Below, one piece after another: positions 1 to 4,970 of a stretch of DNA of 7,363 bases. Position numbers and translations under genes: made by a program. A model generated the notes under the pieces. The model saw only the letters and a list, made by a program, of their open reading frames with translations. It made no database searches and was not told the origin of the DNA. Position 1 is the stretch's first letter. Every line of letters begins with the position of its first letter. The stretch is from contig CAVGIU010000082.1 in assembly GCA_963629425.1 (NCBI GenBank), forward strand, positions 1-7,363. The letters are read 5' to 3'. Origin of the DNA: F23-B02 sp963629425. GTDB lineage: Bacteria > Bacillota > Clostridia > Oscillospirales > Oscillospiraceae.

Positions 1-7
1 GCTTTTT

Positions 8-301
8 CTATTCCCATCTGCAATTTTTCATGTCCACACAGCCGTTGGGTTTAAATTTAACTCCCTCGGATTCGAGCCGCTCGCGCTGCTCAGAAAATCC
101 TGGAGCCGTGCGTCCCGCGGCATTGACTACGCGGTGGCAGGGATATTCGCCGTAAAGCTCCGCGCAGCTTAAAATTTTGCCGACAAGGCGCGCGTTTTTC
201 TCGCGCCCGATAAGCGCCGCTATCTGCCCGTAGCTCGCAACGCGGCCGTACGGTATCTCCTCAACGACGGACAGGACCTCGTATACAACATCATCGTCCA
301 T
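8..301 (-). CDS. MGMT-family DNA-binding protein (short O6-alkylguanine transferase-like)
   Basis: A 97-residue protein consisting only of the DNA-binding/active-site domain of the O6-alkylguanine-DNA alkyltransferase family; the N-terminal RNase H-like domain of full enzymes is absent. The signature PCHRVV has the acceptor cysteine at residue 55, so it is not an alkyltransferase-like (ATL) protein in the strict sense, where tryptophan replaces Cys. The helix-turn-helix region (PYGRVASYGQIA, about 17-28) and Arg38 before LVGK, at the usual arginine-finger position, are kept. The C-terminus GCVDMKNCRW is typical of the small Firmicute members. By family knowledge it binds alkylated DNA; whether it repairs or only flags lesions cannot be read here. 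I start at ATG 301 rather than the TTG at 328 because the latter lies inside the upstream gene; the ATG is preceded by GGGAAG and follows the upstream stop by 4 bases. Last gene of the operon; stop TAG at 8-10. Confidence 0.85.
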   Translation of the reverse strand: MDDDVVYEVLSVVEEIPYGRVASYGQIAALIGREKNARLVGKILSCAELYGEYPCHRVVNAAGRTAPGFSEQRERLESEGVKFKPNGCVDMKNCRWE

Positions 302-305
302 GTTT

Positions 306-788
306 TCACTTCCCGCGCTTACGCTCAAGCTCTAAAAGCCTCGCTTTTTTGACCACTCCCCCGGCGTAGCCCGTGAGGCTGCCGTCCGCGCCGATGACCC
401 TGTGACAGGGCACGATAATTGATATGGGGTTATGCCCCACCGCTCCGCCGACGGCCTGCGCGGACTTAACTCCGAGCTTTTCTGCCAGCTCACCGTAGGT
501 CACTGTCTCGGCATAGGGAATTTTCATAAGCTCTGCCCACACTCGACGGCGAAAATCCGAGCCGTGCAGCTCGACAGGCGGCGTGAAGCCGGGCTCGGAG
601 CCTTGGAAATACTCATCGAGCCAGCGCAGAGTTTTTTTAAGCGCGGGCGTTAACTTTTCCTCCCGCTCGTCTTCCAGCCCAGCGGCAAAATATTTCGCAC
701 CGCAAAACCACAGACCGGTGAGGCTGTAGTCATTTGCAGCGAGCAGCATCTCGCCCAGCGGCGAGGAATATTTATATGTATACGTCAC
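306..788 (-). CDS. ogt: Methylated-DNA--protein-cysteine S-methyltransferase (Ogt type)
   Basis: A 160-residue suicide repair protein that transfers O6-methyl (or larger alkyl) groups from guanine in DNA to its own cysteine. The N-terminal RNase H-like domain spans about 1-75 (YKYSSPLGEMLLAAND at its start) and the DNA-binding domain about 77-158. The active-site motif IVPCHRVIG puts the acceptor at Cys128, and the following GADGSLTGYAGG loop is intact. Length is normal for Ogt. The usual arginine-finger position in AQAVGG is Gln112, a substitution I believe is common in Firmicute Ogt proteins. The start is GTG at 788, preceded by GGGAGG with about 9 bases of spacing; no ATG is available in frame nearby. 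It sits 18 bases after the small ORF and 4 bases before the short MGMT-family gene, so the two alkyltransferase-family genes form a tandem pair in the XRE/DUF2975 operon. Confidence 0.93.
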   Translation of the reverse strand: MTYTYKYSSPLGEMLLAANDYSLTGLWFCGAKYFAAGLEDEREEKLTPALKKTLRWLDEYFQGSEPGFTPPVELHGSDFRRRVWAELMKIPYAETVTYGELAEKLGVKSAQAVGGAVGHNPISIIVPCHRVIGADGSLTGYAGGVVKKARLLELERKRGK

Positions 789-806
789 TTCATTTGCCCT
801 CCCAAC

Positions 807-953
807 TCACAGCGCAGCTCTGCTTTGCGCACACGCCGTCCGCGCGGCAATACAGCGCCGATATGCGCGCCCCGAAGCACCGCGAGCGTAAGCCGATGCC
901 ATCGCACCGAATATCACGGCGGCAATTATGATAGTTTTTACTGTCTTATTCAT
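807..953 (-). CDS. Small signal-peptide-like ORF, 48 codons, unknown function
   Basis: Not a family I recognise. The ORF has an excellent ribosome site, GGAGG with a 6-base spacer, before an ATG that overlaps the stop of the XRE gene by 8 bases, so translation initiation is well supported. The N-terminus is a basic start (MNKTVK), a hydrophobic core (about 7-20) and an AYA sequence at 21-23 that could be a signal peptidase I site or simply the end of a membrane helix. The remaining 25 residues are Arg- and Ala-rich with two cysteines (34 and 41). That tail has the composition expected of an out-of-frame read. The -1 frame from about position 880 stays open with high third-position GC, encodes four cysteines and stops at 790-792, one base before the ogt GTG. 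The annotated 3' half may therefore be the product of a frameshift or sequence error. Confidence is for translation starting here, not for the exact C-terminus. Confidence 0.5.
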   Translation of the reverse strand: MNKTVKTIIIAAVIFGAMASAYARGASGRAYRRCIAARTACAQSRAAL

Positions 954-1170
954 TTTCGTCCTCCAATACGCCGTCAAATTTCAGAATATCGCCCACGTCG
1001 CAGCCAAGATAGTAGCATATCTTATTGATCGTTCCGAATCTGATGCCCTTTGCCTTGCCGCTGCGCAGGATAGAGAGGTTTGCCTCCGTTATGCCGATGA
1101 GCGCGCACAGCTCCTTTGATGTCATGCCGCGCTGCTTCAAAACCTCCTCAAGATGCACCTGTATCGCCAT
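946..1170 (-). CDS. XRE-family HTH transcriptional regulator (YozG-like)
   Basis: A 74-residue single-domain Cro/C1-type helix-turn-helix protein. The five-helix fold covers about residues 6-66: EVLKQRGMTSKELCALIGIT contains helix 1 and the first helix of the HTH, EANLSILRSGKAKGIRF the recognition helix and following turn, and TINKICYYLGCDVGDILKF the closing helices. The tail is acidic (EDENE). This small type is usually encoded beside DUF2975 membrane proteins, as here. It is expected to bind DNA as a dimer and repress its own operon; the paired dyads at the operon promoter are the obvious targets. I start at ATG 1170 (GAGGTG site with a 6-base spacer) rather than the TTG at 1182, which lies across the end of the upstream gene. 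The gap to the DUF2975 stop is 8 bases, and the end overlaps the next small ORF by 8 bases. Confidence 0.9.
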   Translation of the reverse strand: MAIQVHLEEVLKQRGMTSKELCALIGITEANLSILRSGKAKGIRFGTINKICYYLGCDVGDILKFDGVLEDENE

Positions 1171-1178
1171 TTTGCACC

Positions 1179-2098
1179 TCAAATGAAAAGGTCGTTATCA
1201 TCGCGCAGCTTGCGGTTTTCAACGACGATACGCGTAAAAAGCAGGGCAAAGAGCGTAAATGCTATGCTGAAAACGGGTATTTGCATGGTCGTTACGACGT
1301 GCGAAAGGGAATCCAAAAACAGCACCTGAAGGACATTGAAGCCCGCCGACAGCGCCGCGGTCGCTATAAGCGTCGAGCAGCACATCCTGGTCAGGCGCTC
1401 TGCCTTCTGCNNNNNNNNNNGCCGCCCCACGCGGTGTCCATAAGCTCGCCGATATAAATGATTATAACGATGTTCAGGGCATACGGCAGCTTGTTTGCCG
1501 CGAAAAGCAGCAGCGAAAACAGCGCGTCAAGGCCGCCAAGCAACGCGGCCGAGATCATCCGCAGCGTGCTCACGCCGTAGGCTATGATATTCGCGGCGCA
1601 CAGCATCGCAAACGCGTACAGCATCGTGTAAAAATAGCCCGTGAGCTTATCCCTGTCGCCCTCGCGCAGAAGGCGGACGATGCGCACGACAAAATACAGG
1701 ATCAGCACCGACCAGGTCATCATGCTGAATATGAGCTTTGCAAAGCTTCCGGTCTCGTCATACGGCGTTATCAGCTCAATGGGGTTTGTCATGATGTACA
1801 GCGTCGCGCCGACTGAAGCGGCAAACAGCACAAGAAGCCCCCGCTCCCACGGCGTTTTGCCGCGCCCTCGCACGGCCGGTATGATAGGCAGCAGCGACAG
1901 CCCCACCCACAGGGCGCAGGCTATGCCGACGCCGGCGCTTCCGAGATCGTGCAGCGCAAGCAGCCCCGCACCGATCTGCTCAAAGGGGAAGTTCCCGATC
2001 GACGTGAACGAATCAGGCACGCTGACCGTCAGCACATCGAGCAGGATAATAAACGCGCTCTCCGCGGCGAGAAGGGCATAAAGCTTTTTTCTGTTCAT
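1179..2098 (-). CDS. DUF2975-type multi-helix membrane protein, interrupted by assembly gap
   Basis: Two reading-frame pieces that I read as one gene: 226 residues from ATG 2098 to 1421, then a run of 10 N, then 76 residues from 1409 to the TGA at 1179-1181. The two lie in different frames, as expected if the real gap is not 10 bases. The piece after the gap is the C-terminal half of DUF2975: a KAERLTRMC stretch, two hydrophobic helices with QIPVFSIAF, and the family-typical ending ENRKLRDDNDLFI. The piece before it has about six or seven helices (about 7-27, 42-72, 86-104, 120-143, 156-175, 184-217), so the protein is longer than the usual roughly 160-residue DUF2975 with four helices. Function unknown; it is an integral membrane protein usually paired with a small XRE regulator, which follows 8 bases later. 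The start has AGGAGG with an 8-base spacer. First gene of its operon. Confidence 0.75.
1411..1420. other. Assembly gap (10 N)
   Basis: Ten undetermined bases inside the DUF2975 gene. The coding frames on either side differ, so if the gene is intact the true gap length should be 2 modulo 3 (8, 11, 14 bases and so on) rather than 10. The fixed round length suggests a scaffolding placeholder. Confidence 0.95.
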
Positions 2099-2115
2099 TG
2101 TAGCTTCCTCCTGAA

Positions 2116-2134
2116 ATTATTGTTTTTCGATAAT
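2116..2134. promoter_or_regulatory. Probable XRE operator, promoter-distal dyad (O1)
   Basis: A 19-bp imperfect dyad on the plus strand: ATTATTG, five bases (TTTTT), CGATAAT. It lies just downstream of the -10 element of the operon promoter, over the expected start of transcription. Together with the dyad at 2152-2170 it forms a perfectly symmetrical larger arrangement (arms of 7 and 9 bases match exactly). Binding by the XRE protein of this operon is inferred from position and symmetry. Confidence 0.6.
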
Positions 2135-2137
2135 TTC

Positions 2138-2166
2138 ACTATAGAGGCAAAATTATCGTTTGTCAA
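2138..2166 (-). promoter_or_regulatory. Promoter of the DUF2975-XRE-ogt operon
   Basis: On the minus strand a perfect -35 TTGACA (2161-2166) and a -10 TATAGT (2138-2143) are separated by exactly 17 bases, a strong housekeeping sigma factor promoter. An A-rich stretch upstream of the -35 could act as an UP element. Transcription should start near 2131, giving a leader of about 33 bases before the ATG at 2098. The -35 is buried in one operator dyad and the start site in another, so the promoter is probably held down by repression. Confidence 0.8.
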
Positions 2167-2170
2167 TAAT
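2152..2170. promoter_or_regulatory. Probable XRE operator, promoter-proximal dyad (O2)
   Basis: A 19-bp imperfect dyad on the plus strand, ATTATCG, five bases, CAATAAT, covering the -35 hexamer. It is the mirror image of the dyad at 2116-2134, with centres 36 bp apart. A dimer bound here would block RNA polymerase. Binding is inferred, not shown. Confidence 0.6.
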
Positions 2171-2252
2171 TTTTTGAGATATTAATTTTAAAATATCCAT
2201 AAGAATTATCATCATTTGCCTTTTTGATTTGATGCTTTTAAGTAATGACCTC

Positions 2253-2263
2253 CGGCTTAGCCG
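2253..2263. repeat. Small perfect stem-loop in the intergenic region
   Basis: CGGC, loop TTA, GCCG. It lies between the end of the HD-like fragment and the promoter of the next operon. There is no convincing T-run on either strand, so I do not call it a terminator. It sits 24 bases from the terminator-like hairpin at 2288-2312 and may belong to the same small RNA-like element. Confidence 0.35.
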
Positions 2264-2272
2264 TTATTTCCC

Positions 2273-2425
2273 CTAACCAATGTGAACAAGCACCCCATTA
2301 GGGTGCTTTTTTGCCGAAAATATGCTGCCTAAAAGGTGCTTACCTGACTGAGTCTTAAAAACGATACCGTGTATGTTTCCGTCCGAAAGGCGGATCATCT
2401 TTTCAGCGGCGGCCGCAACAGTCAT
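2273..2425 (-). pseudogene. Probable truncated HD-domain phosphohydrolase start
   Basis: A 50-codon ORF with a strong AGGAGG site 6 bases before ATG 2425. The first 20 or so residues (AAEKMIRLSDGNIHGI) resemble the N-terminus of small Clostridial HD-domain phosphohydrolases, which typically begin with a similar KMI...DGNxHDI sequence and run on for well over 150 residues with the HD metal-binding motif. Here the resemblance stops at the expected HD region, and the rest (KTQSGKHLLGSIFSAKKHPN onward) is unrelated. That tail is encoded across a GC-rich hairpin at 2288-2308, unusual for a real coding end. I infer a gene remnant whose 3' part was lost or replaced. It follows the 59-residue membrane protein by 40 bases and probably lies on the copper-ATPase transcript. 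The alternative is a genuine small protein of unknown function. Confidence 0.4.
2288..2312 (+). terminator. Rho-independent terminator-like hairpin, plus strand
   Basis: AAGCACCC (2288-2295), five-base loop CATTA, GGGTGCTT (2301-2308), then T to 2312, giving a six-T run. On the plus strand this is a textbook terminator; on the minus strand the stem is followed only by TTGTTC, so it would be weak for the copper-ATPase transcript. No plus-strand gene precedes it, so it either ends an unannotated plus-strand RNA or works imperfectly in both directions. Confidence 0.55.
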
Positions 2426-2465
2426 GGCCATCCTCCTCAGATTAATCACACCATGATTATAGGTA

Positions 2466-2645
2466 TCAGCCTTTGATTGCAAGTATCGTCAGCACGAGCA
2501 TAACGGCAAATACCACGCCTCCGATGACGCTTACGATGGTGTAGATTTTCTTCGATTCCGAATCGTTTTTCTCAGTCTTGAGATAATACAGTCCTGCGAT
2601 CAGGATAAGTACTCCGATTATTGTTCCTATGATTCTAACTGCCAT
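2466..2645 (-). CDS. Small two-helix membrane protein coupled to the metal ATPase
   Basis: A 59-residue protein of unknown function. Two hydrophobic helices (about 4-22 and 38-57) are joined by a charged loop, KTEKNDSESKKIY. There is no cysteine, histidine cluster or other metal-binding motif, so it is not a CopZ-type chaperone. The start is ATG 2645, whose bases overlap the TAA stop of the ATPase (TAATG), with GGAGG 8 bases upstream inside the ATPase coding end; this implies translational coupling. The TTG at 2660 is too far into the ATPase gene. Its position directly after a P1B ATPase suggests an accessory subunit or small stabilising protein of the transporter, but that is inference from context alone. 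Confidence 0.8.
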   Translation of the reverse strand: MAVRIIGTIIGVLILIAGLYYLKTEKNDSESKKIYTIVSVIGGVVFAVMLVLTILAIKG

Positions 2646-4525
2646 TATTTTTTCCTCCAACTTAATAAAAATGCTGAATTTGTGATCACGAGTACCGAGC
2701 CGGCATTATGTATCAGCGCACCGACAACGGGGTCGATGCTACCGATGATGGCCAGCGTTATCGCCAGGAAGTTCAGTCCCATGGAAAAGCTCATATTCAG
2801 TTTGATGGTCGTCATCATATGCTTTGCTAGAGCGATCAGGTGCGGCAGCTCTTTGACCTCATCGTCGACGAGCGCTATATCCGCAGCGTAGACCGCTATA
2901 TCGCTGCCCACGCCTCCCATGGCAATGCCGATATCGGCGGCCTTGAGCGCCGGTGCGTCGTTCACGCCGTCGCCGATCATGCACACGTGCTCGCCGCCCT
3001 GCTGATATTTGCGGATAAAGCCGAGCTTATCCTCCGGGCGGCAGTCGGAGTGCACCTCGGCTATGTGCAGCTGCGCGGCTATAGCACCCGCTGCGTTTTC
3101 GTGGTCACCGGTGAGCAGCACAGGCTGAACGCCGATGGAATTGAGGCTGTCTATCATATCGGCGCTTTCCTTGCGTACGGTGTCCGACAGGGCGATGAAG
3201 CCGCCGAACGCTCCGTCGAGCGCGGCATAGATAACGGTGCAGCCCTGCGACAGGAACTCTTCTGCGTCACGCTGCGCGCCCTCGGGCATGCTCAAGCCGT
3301 GCTCTGTGAGCATCTGAGCGTTTCCCGCAAGGACGTCTCTGCCATCTGATTTCGCCGCTACGCCGCGGCCGGGGATCATGCTGAAATCGTCCGCCACGCC
3401 GATGGTCTTGCCGGTGTCGCGCTTAAAGCAGCGCGTGACTGCCTTGCCGAGCGGATGCTCTGAAAGCTGCTCTGCAGCGGCGCACAGGCCGTACAGCTCG
3501 TCATCGGATACATCGCCGCAGAAGCTGCGAACACACACAACCTCGGGGATGCCGTAGGTCAGGGTACCGGTCTTGTCAAAGGTGATCTTTTTTACACGGG
3601 CAAGACGCTCGAGCGCGTCGCCCTCGCGCACGAGGAAGCCGTGCTTTGTCGCGTTGCCGATCGCGGCCATGATCGCCGTCGGCGTTGCGAGCACGAGCGC
3701 GCAGGGGCAGAACACAACGAGTATAGTCACCGCGCGGATGATCTCGCCCGATATCGCCCATGTCACAATAGCGGCGCTGACCGCGACTATGACTATCCAA
3801 GTCGCCCAGCGGTCGGCAAGGCCGACGATCTTTGCCTTGCCCGCATCTGCCGACTGCACAAGGCGTATCATGCGCTGAATAGAGCTGTCCTCGCCGACCT
3901 TCGTCGCGCGCATCTCAAATGCGCCGAATTGATTGACCGTGCCCGATGATACATCGTCGCCGATGCCCTTATCCACCGGCAGCGACTCGCCCGTCATGAC
4001 CGCCTGATTGACCGAGGTTTGACCGGAGACGATCATCCCGTCAACGGGTATCGTCTCACCCGGCAGAACGCGCAGAATATCGCCCACCTGCACCTGCTCG
4101 GCGGGGATGACCCTCTCGGCTTCACTGGATATGACTCGCGCCGTCTGCGGCGTCAGATGCACGAGCTTCTCGATCCCGGCCCGCGCCTTTGCGACCGTCA
4201 GATCCTCCAGCAGCGCACCGAGCTGCATGATAAACGCTACCTCGCCCGCGGCAAAGTCCTCACCGATACACACCGACGCGATAAGCGCCATAGAAACTAG
4301 CACGTCGGCCTTGATATCAAAGGCCGTGACGAGCCCGATGACAGCTTCCAGCACAATCGGCAGGCCGCAGAGTATGATCGCGACCCATGATGCATCAAAT
4401 GGAAGCGGAACGAGGTCGAATATGCTGACGATCAGCGAGATGCCCGATATGACCAGCAGCGTGATGTCCTTTTTTGTGCCGCCGAGCTCGAGCAGCTGTT
4501 CTAATTTGTCCATTGCTTTTTGCAT
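2645..4525 (-). CDS. Heavy-metal translocating P1B-type ATPase (probably Cu(I) efflux)
   Basis: A 626-residue P-type ATPase that would pump a soft metal ion across the cytoplasmic membrane using ATP. Motifs in order: actuator TGES 178-181; metal-binding CPC 273-275 in helix 6; phosphorylation site DKTGT with Asp317; SEHPLG 355-360 (the P1B His-Pro); GRG 386-388; TGD 472-474; hinge GDGVNDAPAL 518-527. Helices fall near 22-38, 48-66, 74-88, 92-108, 240-259, 262-288, 575-595 and 600-621. There is no N-terminal CxxC metal-binding domain, so the enzyme is shorter than typical CopA or ZntA. The last helix carries HNAGS (606-610) rather than the copper-type Met/Ser signature, which leaves the substrate open; copper is favoured because the upstream CsoR has copper ligands and CsoR-like palindromes sit on this promoter. 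Start ATG has AAGGAGG with an 8-base spacer. The stop overlaps the start of the next gene. Confidence 0.93.
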   Translation of the reverse strand: MQKAMDKLEQLLELGGTKKDITLLVISGISLIVSIFDLVPLPFDASWVAIILCGLPIVLEAVIGLVTAFDIKADVLVSMALIASVCIGEDFAAGEVAFIMQLGALLEDLTVAKARAGIEKLVHLTPQTARVISSEAERVIPAEQVQVGDILRVLPGETIPVDGMIVSGQTSVNQAVMTGESLPVDKGIGDDVSSGTVNQFGAFEMRATKVGEDSSIQRMIRLVQSADAGKAKIVGLADRWATWIVIVAVSAAIVTWAISGEIIRAVTILVVFCPCALVLATPTAIMAAIGNATKHGFLVREGDALERLARVKKITFDKTGTLTYGIPEVVCVRSFCGDVSDDELYGLCAAAEQLSEHPLGKAVTRCFKRDTGKTIGVADDFSMIPGRGVAAKSDGRDVLAGNAQMLTEHGLSMPEGAQRDAEEFLSQGCTVIYAALDGAFGGFIALSDTVRKESADMIDSLNSIGVQPVLLTGDHENAAGAIAAQLHIAEVHSDCRPEDKLGFIRKYQQGGEHVCMIGDGVNDAPALKAADIGIAMGGVGSDIAVYAADIALVDDEVKELPHLIALAKHMMTTIKLNMSFSMGLNFLAITLAIIGSIDPVVGALIHNAGSVLVITNSAFLLSWRKK

Positions 4526-4540
4526 TGGGAAATCCTCCTT

Positions 4541-4560
4541 ATATACCCCACGGGGTATAT
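4541..4560. promoter_or_regulatory. CsoR-type operator downstream of the ATPase promoter
   Basis: Perfect palindrome: ATATACCCC, two bases, GGGGTATAT. GC-rich C/G runs flanked by TA are the form of CsoR binding sites. It covers the expected transcription start and early leader of the ATPase gene and lies just upstream of its ribosome binding site. Confidence 0.8.
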
Positions 4561-4564
4561 TCGC

Positions 4565-4593
4565 ATTATACCTATAGGGGTATAGGTTGTCAA
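4565..4593 (-). promoter_or_regulatory. Promoter of the metal-ATPase operon
   Basis: On the minus strand TTGACA (4588-4593) and TATAAT (4565-4570), both perfect consensus, separated by 17 bases. Start of transcription is expected near 4558. The spacer contains a second CsoR-like palindrome, so an otherwise very strong promoter is probably tightly repressed until metal releases CsoR. Confidence 0.85.
4567..4584. promoter_or_regulatory. Second CsoR-like operator inside the ATPase promoter spacer
   Basis: TATACC, TATA, GGGGTATA: an imperfect copy of the neighbouring palindrome with its left arm two C shorter. It overlaps the -10 element and the -10/-35 spacer, the classic position for CsoR repression. 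Confidence 0.65.
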
Positions 4594-4598
4594 TAGGT

Positions 4599-4631
4599 AA
4601 AAGAAAAAGGTGGAGGCAAAATGCCTCCGCC
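4599..4631 (-). terminator. Rho-independent terminator of csoR
   Basis: On the minus strand GGCGGAGGC, loop ATTTT, GCCTCCACC (one mismatch in a 9-bp stem), followed by TTTTTCTTTT. It begins one base after the csoR stop codon and ends just before the -35 of the ATPase promoter, so csoR is a separate transcription unit from the ATPase. Confidence 0.85.
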
Positions 4632-4632
4632 T

Positions 4633-4908
4633 TTATTGCATATTTGCAAAGCGCTCGACCGCTTTTGTGAAGCTTTCAATGGTCTTGTCCGCGTCACCAT
4701 GCTCAATACCGTCGCGCACGCAGTGCTTTATGTGCCCTTCGAGCACGACCTTGCCGCAGCCGTTGAGCGCACTCTTTGCGGCGTTTATCTGCGAGAGTAT
4801 CTCCTCGCAAGGTACGTCCTCGTCGATCATGCGGTCAATGGCCTGCACCTGGCCGATTATTTTTTTGAGTCTGCGATGCAGATTATCTGAATCCATGCAC
4901 TGTTTCAT
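4633..4908 (-). CDS. csoR: CsoR-family copper-sensing transcriptional repressor
   Basis: A 91-residue all-helical regulator of the CsoR/RcnR/FrmR family, which binds DNA as a tetramer and lets go when it binds its inducer. The core DNLHRRLKKIIGQVQAIDRM (8-27) is the family signature. Ligand positions are Cys34, His59 and Cys63, spaced C-x24-H-x3-C exactly as in copper-sensing CsoR, which argues against the Ni/Co (RcnR), formaldehyde (FrmR) and persulfide (CstR) branches. Cys4 is an extra cysteine near the N-terminus. Start ATG has AAGGAGG with a 7-base spacer. It has its own promoter overlapping a CsoR-like half-palindrome, suggesting autoregulation, and its own terminator. It lies just upstream of the P1B ATPase whose promoter carries two matching operators, so that ATPase is its evident target. 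Confidence 0.92.
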   Translation of the reverse strand: MKQCMDSDNLHRRLKKIIGQVQAIDRMIDEDVPCEEILSQINAAKSALNGCGKVVLEGHIKHCVRDGIEHGDADKTIESFTKAVERFANMQ

Positions 4909-4921
4909 AGCAGCTCCTCCT

Positions 4922-4937
4922 TACCGTTAGGGGTATG
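4922..4937. promoter_or_regulatory. Probable CsoR operator of csoR itself
   Basis: TACC, GTTA, GGGGTATG: one good half-site GGGGTAT and a degenerate partner, resembling the operators at the ATPase promoter. It overlaps the expected transcription start of csoR, implying weaker autoregulation. Confidence 0.5.
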
Positions 4938-4940
4938 TGT

Positions 4941-4970
4941 ATGATATACCAGCCGGCAGCCGCTTGTCAA
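4941..4970 (-). promoter_or_regulatory. Promoter of csoR
   Basis: Perfect -35 TTGACA on the minus strand (4965-4970). The -10 is within TATATCAT: either TATCAT (4941-4946, spacer 18) or TATATC (4943-4948, spacer 16). Spacing is less ideal than at the ATPase promoter, which fits a lower basal level. Confidence 0.65.

Noticed and set aside
1641..2081. Plus-strand open frame of 146 codons across the DUF2975 gene
   Set aside because: Antisense to the helices of the DUF2975 protein; Ser/Arg/Pro-rich shadow with no ribosome site noted.
2153..2215. Minus-strand 20-residue hydrophobic ORF (MMIILMDILKLI...), considered as a type I toxin
   Set aside because: No Shine-Dalgarno sequence, and it overlaps the -35 and operator of the downstream operon; AT-rich chance ORF.
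2443..2459. TAATCA-CACCA-TGATTA inverted repeat before the HD-like fragment
   Set aside because: Only 6-bp arms in an AT-rich stretch; too short to separate from chance and not associated with a promoter.
2840..3349. Plus-strand open frame of 169 codons inside the metal ATPase gene
   Set aside because: It is antisense to intact, motif-bearing ATPase coding sequence and shows no recognisable domain; a high-GC third-position shadow.
4107..4577. Plus-strand open frame of 156 codons overlapping the ATPase start and its promoter
   Set aside because: Ser/Thr/Ile-rich antisense shadow that runs through the promoter and operators.
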